DNA from: Massilibacteroides vaginae
Lineage (GTDB): Bacteria > Bacteroidota > Bacteroidia > Bacteroidales > Tannerellaceae
Assembly (NCBI RefSeq): GCF_900178525.1
Contig: NZ_FXDJ01000008.1
Coordinates: forward strand, 439,001 to 503,000
Length of the DNA: 64,000 bases
Direction: 5' to 3'
Part shown: positions 54,613 to 63,925 of the stretch, one piece after another
How positions within the stretch are numbered: position 1 is the stretch's first letter
Layout: each line of letters opens with the position of its first letter
Translations under genes and position numbers: made by a program
The notes under the pieces: model-generated
Database searches by the model: none
What the model saw: the letters and a program-made list of their open reading frames with translations, nothing else
Told to the model about the DNA's origin: nothing

Positions 54613-57600
54613 ATGTACAAATTTATGCGATTATCCTTAGATCAAAAACACAAGTGGTGTAAAAACTCTTTTAATTTTATTAGATACACCATTGTCTGTA
54701 TGCTATTTAGCATATTCAGCGCCTCAGCTGCTGTTAGTGCTCAAACCGAAAATACCATATCTCTTAATATTCAAAACGGAACTATTTACGATATTGTTGC
54801 TGCAATAGAAAAACAATCAGACTTTATGTTTTTCTATAAGAGCAGTGATATTGACAACACCAATCTCGTGAGCATTAATGTATTGAACAAGACTGTTCTA
54901 GACGTTTTAAATGTTGTTAAAAACCAAACAGATCTCGACTATAAGATAGAAAATCAGCATATTCTTTTAGCCAAAAAAACAAGTTCTGCTCTTCAACAAA
55001 TACCAATAACTGGTGTCGTAAAAGATGAAACAGGAGAACCTCTATATGGTGTAAATGTTTTAATTAAAGGAACTTCATCTGGAGTTGTTACTGATCTGAA
55101 TGGTGAATACCATCTCTCAATCCCTAATGAAAATGCTATTCTTATCTTTTCATATATAGGATATGAGAATCAAGAGATAACAGTTGGAAACAAACGTACA
55201 ATCAATGTTATAATGCGTGAATCCTCTTTAATGATTGATGAATTGGTAGTTACAGCATTAGGTATGAAACGTGCAGAAAAAGCACTCGGTTACGCAACAC
55301 AAAAAATTGGCGGAGAACAGTTTGAAAAAGTAAAAGGAGTAAATGTTGCAACAAGTTTAACTGGTCGTATTTCCGGTATGACGGTATTAAATTCTACTGA
55401 ATTTTTAGAAAGTCCTACTATTAAACTACGTGGAGAGTCTCCAATTTTAATCTTAGATGGCGTACCTACAGAACTCAACTTAGGTGATCTAAACTCAGAT
55501 GACATCCTTAGTATTGATGTATTGAAAGGTGCTACGGCATCAGCTTTATATGGTTCAAGAGGAGGAAGTGGAGCTATTATGGTTACCACAAAAAAAGGAG
55601 GCAAAGAGGGTTTCTCTGTTTCTGTAAACACTAGCAATATGTTTCATGCAGGTTATTTAGCACTCCCGAAAGTACAAACATCGTATAGTGCTGGATACAA
55701 CGGAAAATACAATACTGACGATGAAGTATGGGGAGACAAGCTGGATATTGGACGAGTTTATCCGCAATGGGATCCGATTTCAAAAGAAATGCGTGATATG
55801 GAATTAACATCCAAAGGGAAAAATAATTTCAAAAACTTCCTTGAGTTCAGCATGATTAGTAACACTACAGTCAGTGTTGCACAACAGGGCGAAAATGGTA
55901 GTTTCCGTTCCTCCATTTCCTACGTATATAATAAAGGACAATACCCCAATGCCAAAGCTCAACAATTCCGCTACACTTTGGGGGGAGAGATGAAACTGGG
56001 AGACAAAGCAACTATTGAAGGAACAATGGGTTTTACTAAACGTACAGCCCCAAATACTTCCGGCACAGGCTATGGAGATCAAGGCTATATTTACAATATG
56101 CTTATCTGGACAGGACCGGAATATGATATCAGAGAATATAAGGATTATTGGATTACACCGGATATCCAACAAAACTGGCATTATGCCGGCTGGTATGACA
56201 ATCCATATTTAATGGCGTATGAAAAGTTAAATACGATTGATGACACGAAAACGAACGGAACATTCAGCTTAAATTATAATGTATTTCCTTGGCTAAAGGC
56301 TATGGCTCGTGCAGGATTTGACGCTGCATTTGATCAAACAGAGCGTAGAGCTCCGCTGAGTATAAACTCTGACCGTAACTGGGGAGGTACAAATAAAGGA
56401 TATTTCCAACAAAAAAAAGATTACAAATACTCCATAAACACAGACTTTATCTTAATGGCCGATAAGCGCTTTAACAAATTTTCAGTTGAAGGACTGTTAG
56501 GAGGCTCTATTTATTATTTAAAAAACAATTATCTGAAATCAACCACCCGTAACGGGCTATCGGTACCCGGATTTTATTCTTTAAAAGCATCCGTTGAAAC
56601 ACCTACAACAGATGTAGAACTAAAGCGCAAGCAGGTAAACAGTTTATTTGGAAAAGTTACCCTTGGTTATATGGATGCGTTTTATTTGGATGTGAGCGGG
56701 CGTAACGACTGGTCATCTTCATTACCGGAAGACGAAAAATCATACTTCTATCCCTCTATTGGTGGTAGTGCAATTGTTTCTGAATTTGTTACTATGCCTG
56801 ATTGGATTAAATTTCTAAAACTTAGAGGATCGTGGACTGTTTCTAAAAAAGATTTAGATATTTACGCCGTAAACCAAGCATATACGGTATCAAACAGTGT
56901 GTGGAGTGGACTAAATTCTGCGCGCTTTCCTTTAATAAAAAGAGGTAATGTAAAACCAATCACAGATCGCACCTATGAGATCGGAGCAGCTATTCACTTC
57001 CTCGACAATCACCGCCTAAAACTCGACGTTAGTTATTTCAATAAACTAACATACAATAACACAACTGAAGTTCCCATATCCTATTTATCCGGCTACGAAA
57101 AGCTACTGATGAATACAAAAGAAGAATTTGAAACAAGAGGATGGGAATTTGTTATAGAGGCTAATCCTGTTAAAACACGTGACTTCGCTTGGAATACAAT
57201 ATTGAACTGGTCAACGGCACGCAGGTATTATGCCAAATTAGATGATGTCTATAGTCCGGATAAACTATGGGTATATAAAGGAGCTAGAACGGATTATCGA
57301 GAGGAAAAGGATTTTAATTATGATTCTAATGGTAATGTTGTGTTACAAAATGGTTTCCCCCGATTAAGTGATTACTATTCAAAAATAGGTTTTAATGACC
57401 CGGATTGGATTTGGGGTTGGACTAACACATTTAAGTATAAAAGCTTTACATTATCAATGAGTATTGACGGACGTATTGGAGGACTCTCAAACTCTACAAC
57501 AAACAGGGCTATGTGGCAAACCGGAGCACATCCTGACACGGATAACAAATGGCGATACGAAGAAGTTGTAAACGGGAATAAAACGTATATCGCTGATGGA

Positions 57601-57966
57601 GTAAAAGTTGTTTCAGGCTCTGCTGCATACGATTCTTATGGACGTATTGTAAGCGATGACCGCACATTCGCACCTAACGATATTATAGTCTCTTACGAAA
57701 CATATATTAAAGACTATTGGAGAAGGGGACCGCAGTTAGTTTTCGATGAAACATTTATAAAACTACGTGAATTATCTTTAAGCTATGATTTACCTAAAGA
57801 TTTCGCAAACAAAATGAAAATGTCGAATGCATCTGTTTCGCTGGTTGGACAAAACCTTCTATTATGGACTAAGGAATATAAGTTTGCTGATCCGGACAAG
57901 GCTTCTGATGACTTAGCCTCCCCTTCTCTTAGGTATATTGGTGTTAATGTGAAAGTTGAATTTTAA
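54613..57966 (+). CDS. SusC-type TonB-dependent receptor with N-terminal STN signalling domain
   Basis: 1117 residues. A long signal region is followed by an STN (secretin/TonB short N-terminal) domain, about 50-120, which marks receptors that signal to FecR. Then come a carboxypeptidase-D-like domain (ITGVVKDETGEPLYGVNVLIKG), the plug domain (LNGRI-type motif as SLTGRISGMTV; LRGESPILILDGVP; VLKGATASALYGSRGGSGAI) and the beta-barrel, ending in a strand closing with Phe. It imports a ligand across the outer membrane with its SusD lid, encoded 15 bp downstream. The ligand is unknown. Confidence 0.95.
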   Translation: MYKFMRLSLDQKHKWCKNSFNFIRYTIVCMLFSIFSASAAVSAQTENTISLNIQNGTIYDIVAAIEKQSDFMFFYKSSDIDNTNLVSINVLNKTVLDVLNVVKNQTDLDYKIENQHILLAKKTSSALQQIPITGVVKDETGEPLYGVNVLIKGTSSGVVTDLNGEYHLSIPNENAILIFSYIGYENQEITVGNKRTINVIMRESSLMIDELVVTALGMKRAEKALGYATQKIGGEQFEKVKGVNVATSLTGRISGMTVLNSTEFLESPTIKLRGESPILILDGVPTELNLGDLNSDDILSIDVLKGATASALYGSRGGSGAIMVTTKKGGKEGFSVSVNTSNMFHAGYLALPKVQTSYSAGYNGKYNTDDEVWGDKLDIGRVYPQWDPISKEMRDMELTSKGKNNFKNFLEFSMISNTTVSVAQQGENGSFRSSISYVYNKGQYPNAKAQQFRYTLGGEMKLGDKATIEGTMGFTKRTAPNTSGTGYGDQGYIYNMLIWTGPEYDIREYKDYWITPDIQQNWHYAGWYDNPYLMAYEKLNTIDDTKTNGTFSLNYNVFPWLKAMARAGFDAAFDQTERRAPLSINSDRNWGGTNKGYFQQKKDYKYSINTDFILMADKRFNKFSVEGLLGGSIYYLKNNYLKSTTRNGLSVPGFYSLKASVETPTTDVELKRKQVNSLFGKVTLGYMDAFYLDVSGRNDWSSSLPEDEKSYFYPSIGGSAIVSEFVTMPDWIKFLKLRGSWTVSKKDLDIYAVNQAYTVSNSVWSGLNSARFPLIKRGNVKPITDRTYEIGAAIHFLDNHRLKLDVSYFNKLTYNNTTEVPISYLSGYEKLLMNTKEEFETRGWEFVIEANPVKTRDFAWNTILNWSTARRYYAKLDDVYSPDKLWVYKGARTDYREEKDFNYDSNGNVVLQNGFPRLSDYYSKIGFNDPDWIWGWTNTFKYKSFTLSMSIDGRIGGLSNSTTNRAMWQTGAHPDTDNKWRYEEVVNGNKTYIADGVKVVSGSAAYDSYGRIVSDDRTFAPNDIIVSYETYIKDYWRRGPQLVFDETFIKLRELSLSYDLPKDFANKMKMSNASVSLVGQNLLLWTKEYKFADPDKASDDLASPSLRYIGVNVKVEF

Positions 57967-57981
57967 TAGAAAATACACAAT

Positions 57982-59538
57982 ATGAAACGAAATAGTATAT
58001 ACATAATAATCACCGGCATCTTGTTAACTGTATCAATTTCCGGTTGTGATAATTTTGAGGAATATAATACCAATCCGGATGAGTCAACAAAAGTAACTTC
58101 CGGAATGTTAGCCTCTAATTTGATTTTGGGAGTCATGAAAGAACAAAGCACTACTAAAACATTTGTTCGTGATGATATGCTCAGTAAATATATTGCCTGG
58201 ACAGAAGGGAATGACATTGACTATGCTTTTAACAAACTGGGACGCTTAAATGACTATAGAGAATTTAGCGACCGAAACATGGTCATGCTAAACAACGTCC
58301 AAAGAATGATCGACTTCGCTACGAATGAAAAGTTGAAAAACTCCTACACAGCATTAGGACATTTTATTCGTGCCAGTAAGTTCTTCTATTTAACAATGCG
58401 TGTCGGAGATGTTCCTTACAGTGAAGCCTTTCAGGGAGATAATGATAACTACAACCCTAAATACGACACACAAAAAGAGGTTTTCTTAGGTTTGTTAAAG
58501 GAATTGGACAAAGCTGACGAGTTGTTTCAGAATGGGGATAACTTTGATGGTGATCCTGTTTATAATGGAGATATAACCCAATGGAGAAAAGCGGTTAATG
58601 TTCTACAATTAAAATTGCTAATCAATTTATATAAAAAAGCAAATGATTCTGATTTGCAAATTAAAGAGCGCTTTCAAGCTATTGTAAATTCTCGTCCAAT
58701 ATTCAAGTCTAATGCGGACAACTGCCAACTTATACACTCTGACAGAGCAAATGAAAAATACCCATTCTATAAAGAAGGTAATAATTTCATTGTATTCAAT
58801 CAGGTTTCTTCAATTGTTATTGACACGTTGAAACTATTTGAAGACAGACGTCTTTTTTATTACGCAAAGCCAACGCCTAAAGCAAATGAGTCTGGAATGA
58901 ATCAAGCTGACTGGGATGCATACAATGGGGTTGATCCTACTTTAACATTTGCGGAAATTCAAAAAAAGGTGGAAGAAAAAAACGTATCACAGCTTAACAA
59001 TCGCTATACTCAAATTCCGGAAGGAGAACCTACATTTTTGTTGAGTTATGCCGAAATGAATTTAATTTTGGCGGAAGCAGCTGCACGTGGATTTATCAAT
59101 GGCAATGCCCAAGCTTATTATGAAGAGGGAATCCGGGCGTCCATGAAGTTTGTTGCAGATAATACACCCGACGAACCGGATTTTCATCACAACATGAAGA
59201 TTTCGGATGATTACATTACTTCATACTTACAAGGTAAGGAGGTAGCTTTCGCTTCAACATTTGCCCGACAACTTCGACAGATTATAATGCAAAAATATCT
59301 TACAACATTTTTGCAAACGGCATTTAATGGTTATTATGAGTATCGTAGAACAGGTATTCCTGCATTCCCGATTAACCCCTCATCTAATCGCAATGATCCT
59401 GCGGATAAAATGCCTTTACGTTGGATGTATTCCAGTCAAGAGTACACCTACAATACAGATAATGTAAATGAAGCAGTTGCAAGACAGTTTGGGGGAACAG
59501 ATACAGAGAACGGTGTTATGTGGATATTGCAGGACTAA
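57982..59538 (+). CDS. SusD/RagB-type outer-membrane lipoprotein
   Basis: 518 residues with a lipoprotein signal (LLTVSISGC). The start of the mature protein, DNFEEYNTNPDESTKV, is typical of the SusD-like_2 subgroup. TPR-like helices appear early (YTALGHFIRASKFFYLTMRVGDVPYSEA) and the SusD family repeat occurs later (LLSYAEMNLILAEAAARGF; ALRQIIMQKYLTTF-like as LRQIIMQKYLTTFLQTAFNGYYEYRRTG). It forms the lid of the SusC barrel. No enzyme gene accompanies the pair. Confidence 0.94.
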   Translation: MKRNSIYIIITGILLTVSISGCDNFEEYNTNPDESTKVTSGMLASNLILGVMKEQSTTKTFVRDDMLSKYIAWTEGNDIDYAFNKLGRLNDYREFSDRNMVMLNNVQRMIDFATNEKLKNSYTALGHFIRASKFFYLTMRVGDVPYSEAFQGDNDNYNPKYDTQKEVFLGLLKELDKADELFQNGDNFDGDPVYNGDITQWRKAVNVLQLKLLINLYKKANDSDLQIKERFQAIVNSRPIFKSNADNCQLIHSDRANEKYPFYKEGNNFIVFNQVSSIVIDTLKLFEDRRLFYYAKPTPKANESGMNQADWDAYNGVDPTLTFAEIQKKVEEKNVSQLNNRYTQIPEGEPTFLLSYAEMNLILAEAAARGFINGNAQAYYEEGIRASMKFVADNTPDEPDFHHNMKISDDYITSYLQGKEVAFASTFARQLRQIIMQKYLTTFLQTAFNGYYEYRRTGIPAFPINPSSNRNDPADKMPLRWMYSSQEYTYNTDNVNEAVARQFGGTDTENGVMWILQD

Positions 59539-59561
59539 TTAACTCCGACAAAAAAATTAAT

Positions 59562-59603
59562 ACATTCGGGAAACCTCTTTATAGGGGTATCCCGAATGTT
59601 TTT
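59562..59603 (+). terminator. Intrinsic terminator after susD
   Basis: ACATTCGGGA (59562-59571) and TCCCGAATGT (59590-59599) pair perfectly, with further inner pairing, and are followed by five T. Confidence 0.92.
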
Positions 59604-59626
59604 ATCTCACTAAGCCCCTTATGTAT

Positions 59627-59634
59627 TATTTTTG
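59627..59634 (+). promoter_or_regulatory. TAnnTTTG -7 box for the nitroreductase
   Basis: TATTTTTG matches the consensus. It overlaps the alternative TTG start at 59632, so translation must begin at the ATG at 59674. Confidence 0.65.
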
Positions 59635-59673
59635 TATTTTAGCATCGTTTTAAATACAAATACAACAACGATA

Positions 59674-60306
59674 ATGAGGACTTACTTTTATAAGGAAACT
59701 TTTTTAATTCTTTTTATTTCAATTATTATGGTCAATCTATCTTCTTGTAATCAGAACCAAAATACCGAAAAGCCGGAGTTTGAAAACAAAGCCATCGAGG
59801 CTATTATGAATCGAACAAGCATAAGAGTTTATCAGGACAGAGATGTGAATGATGATAAAATAAATATTCTGATGAAAGCGGCTATGGCGGCTCCTTCTGG
59901 AAAAAATACACAGCCATGGGAATTTGTCGTGGTAAAAGACCGGGAAACGCTTGATTTCATGGCAGAAGGTCTGCCGTATGCAAAAATGCTTAAAAACACC
60001 CGTCAGGCTATTGTTGTATGTGGCGACAGCATAAAATCCTTTTATTGGTACCTGGATTGTTCAACTGCTGCTCAAAATATATTGATTGCCGCTCAATCAC
60101 TGGGTCTCGGAGCCGTTTGGACAGCCGCTTATCCATACGAAGAGCGAATGGCCGTAGTTAAAGAAGCTATAAAACTGCCTGACAACATCCTTCCTTTATG
60201 TGTTATCCCATTTGGCTATCCCGAAGCACCACAAGGTCCGAAAAAGAAATATAAGCCAAGTAAAGTACATCGGGACAGGTTTAAAGGGGATAGTACGGAG
60301 AAATAA
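59674..60306 (+). CDS. Nitroreductase-fold flavoprotein with lipoprotein signal
   Basis: 210 residues from the ATG at 59674. The N-terminus (FLILFISIIMVNLSSC) is a lipoprotein signal. The rest is a compact nitroreductase: MNRTSIRVYQDRDV and APSGKNTQPWEFVVV for FMN binding, QNILIAAQSLGLGAVW in the core, and VIPFGYPEAP near the end. These enzymes use FMN to reduce nitro groups, quinones or other acceptors with NAD(P)H. An exported version has no obvious NAD(P)H supply. It follows the SusD gene but has its own promoter and a terminator before it. Confidence 0.88.
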   Translation: MRTYFYKETFLILFISIIMVNLSSCNQNQNTEKPEFENKAIEAIMNRTSIRVYQDRDVNDDKINILMKAAMAAPSGKNTQPWEFVVVKDRETLDFMAEGLPYAKMLKNTRQAIVVCGDSIKSFYWYLDCSTAAQNILIAAQSLGLGAVWTAAYPYEERMAVVKEAIKLPDNILPLCVIPFGYPEAPQGPKKKYKPSKVHRDRFKGDSTEK

Positions 60307-60312
60307 GAAACG

Positions 60313-61194
60313 TTATTCTTTAAAAGCCGCTTCTCCCTGTACGGAGCCAACTAAATCCAGCACTTTTTGCACTTCTTCTTTGGGGCCGTATATAGCTAAT
60401 GAGATTCCACCTTCACGACCGGCAAGTCCTCCGGCGGCAAATGGGACGATGTTTACCGATGCAAATGTTTTGATTGCTTCTATTTCGGTGAATATTTCCG
60501 CGTTTTTATGTACCCAGACCCGAGGGATATAAGCTAACTGTTCGTTTTTAACAGCGGCTATTTTCTCGTATTCGTTCAAATCTCCGTAAACTTGTTTTTC
60601 CAGTCCTATGGGTACAATTAGTTTTGCTTTACCTTCACCGGTTGTAACGGTGCGTAGTCGTTTTGTTGTTCCTCCGTCGGGGGCTCCTATGCATACTGCC
60701 ACTTGTTTCTTTTCGTAATTAAGCATATTGCCACCTTTGAAAACCAAGTCTCCTTCTGTGGCTTGCTTTAGTGCTTCTTCAAAGTCTATATCCGTTTTCT
60801 TTCCGTTGATCAACACAATATTGGGGATGCGTTCAAGCCCTTCGTTTACTCCGGGAGTTCCTTGTGGAGTGATGTTTCCGGTCATAAAACTGCCGTGAGG
60901 TGCATTCAGACCGGCCAGCTCTTCAGCAATATATGTATTGGTAGAGCCACTTGTGATAATGACCATTCCATTCGCTAATTTTGTTTTTACCGCAGGGTGA
61001 TTGGCAATACCTTTGGCAATAAGTCTTTTTCCTTCTGCCACTGTCAGGTTTATTCCTGCAATGACATCTCCTGCTGCAACCGGAGTTACTGTCTGATCTG
61101 ATTTTACCTGCTCCATTGTTTTACTTTCTTTGTTTTCTTGTACACACGAAGCCATAAGAATGACCGCGCTTACTAATACGAATACGTTTTTCAT
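60313..61194 (-). CDS. Uncharacterised lipoprotein
   Basis: 293 residues with a lipoprotein signal (MKNVFVLVSAVILMASC). I do not assign a family. The mature part has INLTVAEGKRLIAKGIANHP, MVIITSGSTNTYIAEELAG, GDLVFKGGNML and GLAGREGGISLAIYGP, glycine-rich loops that look like a soluble alpha/beta nucleotide- or sugar-binding fold. Similar stretches occur, as far as I recall, in unannotated archaeal and anaerobe proteins that lack the lipoprotein signal. It starts 25 bp after the GSCFA gene on the same strand, so it is probably co-transcribed, and it converges with the nitroreductase gene. Confidence 0.6.
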   Translation of the reverse strand: MKNVFVLVSAVILMASCVQENKESKTMEQVKSDQTVTPVAAGDVIAGINLTVAEGKRLIAKGIANHPAVKTKLANGMVIITSGSTNTYIAEELAGLNAPHGSFMTGNITPQGTPGVNEGLERIPNIVLINGKKTDIDFEEALKQATEGDLVFKGGNMLNYEKKQVAVCIGAPDGGTTKRLRTVTTGEGKAKLIVPIGLEKQVYGDLNEYEKIAAVKNEQLAYIPRVWVHKNAEIFTEIEAIKTFASVNIVPFAAGGLAGREGGISLAIYGPKEEVQKVLDLVGSVQGEAAFKE

Positions 61195-61219
61195 CTTCTT
61201 GCCTTTTGCTCATTCTAAA

Positions 61220-62215
61220 TTAATAATTATGATAAAGTCTGTCGTCAATCATTTTTAGCACGGGAGATAGCCGGTCTTCGCCCATTATTTTATTTAGTCG
61301 CTCTGCCTTTTCCATCGTTTGTTTTAGAAAAGTGCGATAGGCGTCATTCTCCGGATTGAACGGTTTGTGATTCAAAGCCCTTCGTATCTCCGCGAGATCT
61401 TTCAGCAAGTTCTTGCTTTGATCTGTGAGATAAGAAGCTGCGAAAGACTCCCAGATATAATCAACAGCCAATGAGGAAGGATGCAACATATCGTCTGTGT
61501 AGAAACGATAATCACGCAAATCGTCCATCATAATTTCATAAGCCGGGAAATAGCCTACCTGGTCGGGATACCGGTTACGCAGTTCATCGATGGCAAGCAG
61601 CAGGGTTGCTTTGCTTAGCTGATTGCCATTTGCGCCGTCTTTCCAGTGTCTTACCGGACTGACGGTAAAAAGCAGCTTTAAACTTAAATTTTCCGTACGA
61701 AGCGTATCTATCAAACTATGCCAGTCTGCCACAATTTCGTCAACACTCAGTCGCACACGCTCAAACATTTTATCCGGCAGCTTATGACAGTTTCCAACCA
61801 CCTGCCCATCGCTTTTTAATTTATACACCCATGCTGTACCGAAGGTTACAACAAGTCTTTCCGCTTTCCGCAAGGCGATACCGGAAGATTGCATACGTTC
61901 GTTTATCTTTCGCAAACAAACCTCCGCTGTAGATGCCGAAAAACGACTGTGATGCGTAAAGCTATGAAAAACACCTTCGTGAAAAAACAAGTCGGCTGAT
62001 TGAAACTGTTTACCTTTCATCAGCAACCGCATACCTTCGGCAACCGAAGCCGGATTGTAAAGCGTGCCGAAAGGGTTGACATCAACCGGAAAGAAATGGT
62101 TGTCTAACCTCTCGCCTATATTTTCGGCAAAGCAAGACCCCATTAACAAAATAGGCGTGTGATGTGAGAAAGTAAAAGATACCTTTTCAGGTTTTACCTG
62201 TGTTCTGAAATCCAT
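61220..62215 (-). CDS. GSCFA family protein
   Basis: 331 residues with the namesake motif GSCFAENIGERLDNH near residue 27, followed by NPFGTLYNPASV. Later it has VVTFGTAWVY, FTVSPVRHWKDG and YRFYTDDMLHPS, consistent with an SGNH/GDSL-hydrolase-like fold in which the late Asp-x-x-His pair is present. GSCFA proteins are uncharacterised. There is no signal peptide. It is divergent from the S41 protease gene. Confidence 0.88.
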   Translation of the reverse strand: MDFRTQVKPEKVSFTFSHHTPILLMGSCFAENIGERLDNHFFPVDVNPFGTLYNPASVAEGMRLLMKGKQFQSADLFFHEGVFHSFTHHSRFSASTAEVCLRKINERMQSSGIALRKAERLVVTFGTAWVYKLKSDGQVVGNCHKLPDKMFERVRLSVDEIVADWHSLIDTLRTENLSLKLLFTVSPVRHWKDGANGNQLSKATLLLAIDELRNRYPDQVGYFPAYEIMMDDLRDYRFYTDDMLHPSSLAVDYIWESFAASYLTDQSKNLLKDLAEIRRALNHKPFNPENDAYRTFLKQTMEKAERLNKIMGEDRLSPVLKMIDDRLYHNY

Positions 62216-62283
62216 GTTGTTCTTTTTTTACCTTACTACAATATTACTGGTTTTAACGGAATATCGCAAATATGAAAAATCAT

Positions 62284-62291
62284 TACCTTTG
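62284..62291 (+). promoter_or_regulatory. TAnnTTTG -7 box for the S41 protease
   Basis: TACCTTTG matches the consensus, 17 bp upstream of the first possible ATG and 32 bp upstream of the second. Confidence 0.7.
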
Positions 62292-62308
62292 CGAAATACA
62301 TTAATTTA

Positions 62309-63679
62309 ATGAAACACAGAAACATGAAAAAATTAATATACCCTTCCCTCCTATTCTTTATCATAGCAGGATTACCTTTCTTGACTTCGTGCGAAAAAGA
62401 CACCAGCTTAGATAAAACCCCGGATAAGGTTAACGAATGGATATACAAAACCATGAAGAATAATTATTTGTGGGCAGATGAACTTCCTTCTTTTAAGGAG
62501 ACTAATGCAAAGGCGGAAGACTTCTTCAGCTCGTTGCTTTCAGATCAAGATGGGAAACATACAAAAGATAAAAATTACTATTATTCTACCATTGAAGAAG
62601 ACGTATCAACCAAAAGTGGAAGTTCTAACTTAACTTATGGCTTTAAACCGGCCTACCGCTATTTAGAAAGCAATCCTAATAATGTATACGCAGCCATAAA
62701 GTATGTACTTCCTAACTCACCAGCGGAAAAAGCAGGACTTAAGCGTGGTGATTGGATTTCACATTACGATAACATCCGACTAACCCAAGACAATTTCACC
62801 CAATTTCATTATCATACAGCAAAGACCAAACTCACTGTTGGTCAATTAACTGATAGAGAATTTAAAAATATTCGAAATGTAGAATTAGATGCTGCTATAA
62901 CGATGCCAGAGAACCCAATTTTAGTTGACACGATTCTCTTAGTCAATAACAAAAAAATTGCATATTTAATGTATAACAGTTTTGTTGCCGGGCAAGATAG
63001 TAATGATGATCAGACTTACAACGATGATCTACGAGCAGTATTCGCCAAGTTTTCCGCGCAAAACCCCGAAGAATTCATCCTTGATCTCAGATACAATAAT
63101 GGCGGACTGTTGTCGTGTGCACAATTATTAGCTACAATGATGGCACCTAGAAGTGCTTTAGGAAGTATTTATTGCAAGCTTGTATACAATGAAACATTAA
63201 AAAAAGAGGATACCACATACCTTTTAGACGAAAATGTTATTGAAAACGGGGCAAATCTGAATCTTGATCATCTTTATGTTATAACTAGTTCTGAAACAGC
63301 ATCAGCCTCTGAATTAATCATAAATGGCTTGAGACCTTATATTGATGTAATACTGATTGGAGGACAAACGGAAGGTAAAAATGTTGGTTCTCAGGAATTT
63401 CCAGGAAAGTCTAAAAATTTCCCTTGGATATTACACCCAATCACCTGTTGGGTTCAAAACTCACAAGATTACAAAGACTACGAAAATGGATTTCTTCCGA
63501 ATATCAACGTAAATGACGAGTTTGACTCTGTATTAGGGAGTATCAGCGAAACTATGCTAAGCAAGGTGTTAAGTGTAATAGAATCAGGCAATCGACTCTC
63601 GTCATTCAAAAGTACCGAAAGTATGCTTCGCCCACTTCGGCTACCTCAAAAAGGAATACAAGGTATAATTATTGACTAA
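62309..63679 (+). CDS. S41 family carboxy-terminal-processing-type peptidase, lipoprotein
   Basis: 456 residues. The lipoprotein signal is best read from the Met at residue 6 (MKKLIYPSLLFFIIAGLPF, lipobox ending SC), so the true start may be 62324. An N-terminal helical region is followed by a PDZ domain (VLPNSPAEKAGLKRGDWISHY, about 130-190) and the S41 domain with DLRYNNGG and the catalytic Ser region SSETASASELIINGL. Such lipoproteins cleave C-terminal tails of envelope proteins. The substrate is unknown. The DNA is AT-rich like that of the SusC/D region. Confidence 0.92.
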   Translation: MKHRNMKKLIYPSLLFFIIAGLPFLTSCEKDTSLDKTPDKVNEWIYKTMKNNYLWADELPSFKETNAKAEDFFSSLLSDQDGKHTKDKNYYYSTIEEDVSTKSGSSNLTYGFKPAYRYLESNPNNVYAAIKYVLPNSPAEKAGLKRGDWISHYDNIRLTQDNFTQFHYHTAKTKLTVGQLTDREFKNIRNVELDAAITMPENPILVDTILLVNNKKIAYLMYNSFVAGQDSNDDQTYNDDLRAVFAKFSAQNPEEFILDLRYNNGGLLSCAQLLATMMAPRSALGSIYCKLVYNETLKKEDTTYLLDENVIENGANLNLDHLYVITSSETASASELIINGLRPYIDVILIGGQTEGKNVGSQEFPGKSKNFPWILHPITCWVQNSQDYKDYENGFLPNINVNDEFDSVLGSISETMLSKVLSVIESGNRLSSFKSTESMLRPLRLPQKGIQGIIID

Positions 63680-63724
63680 ACAAGCATAACGAGGTTATTC
63701 TTTATGGAATATTCACCTCAAATT

Positions 63725-63765
63725 AACGCTTCAAATTTCACGGTGAATTTGAAGCGTTTTTTTAT
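63725..63765 (+). terminator. Intrinsic terminator after the S41 gene
   Basis: A stem of about 15 bp with one bulge (AACGCTTCAAATT at 63725-63737 and its complement at 63746-63758) is followed by seven T. Confidence 0.93.
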
Positions 63766-63785
63766 AATACTATACAAAAAAAATT

Positions 63786-63925
63786 ATATCCTTTATTTTT
63801 CAAAAGATAACCTTTATTTTTCGAAAAATAACCTTTATGTTTTTACACCCTCCCAATATGCTAATAATCAACCACATACAAAAACGCCAAAAAAGCGTAT
63901 TTTACCCCCGATTTTAACTTAAAAA
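63786..63925 (-). repeat. Intergenic 21-bp-period repeat element, copy at the right end
   Basis: The last 321 bp of the window hold no gene. ATATCCTTTAT at 63786 and ATAACCTTTAT at 63807 and 63828 are exactly 21 bp apart. ATAATCAAC follows at 63864-63872 and ATTTTAACTTAAAAA at 63911-63925, 83 bp from the last core. The block order and spacing match the copy at 13610-13769. Beyond 63925 I see only AT-rich sequence. Confidence 0.85.

Noticed and set aside
59632-59673. TTG start for the nitroreductase
   Set aside because: It overlaps the -7 box, and the ATG at 59674 gives a proper lipoprotein signal.
62236-62454. Minus-strand open frame across the GSCFA/S41 divergent promoter
   Set aside because: It overlaps the S41 signal sequence in antisense and has no supported features.
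63704-63922. Plus-strand open frame of 72 codons near the right edge
   Set aside because: It spans the S41 terminator and the repeat array; its composition is that of the repeats.
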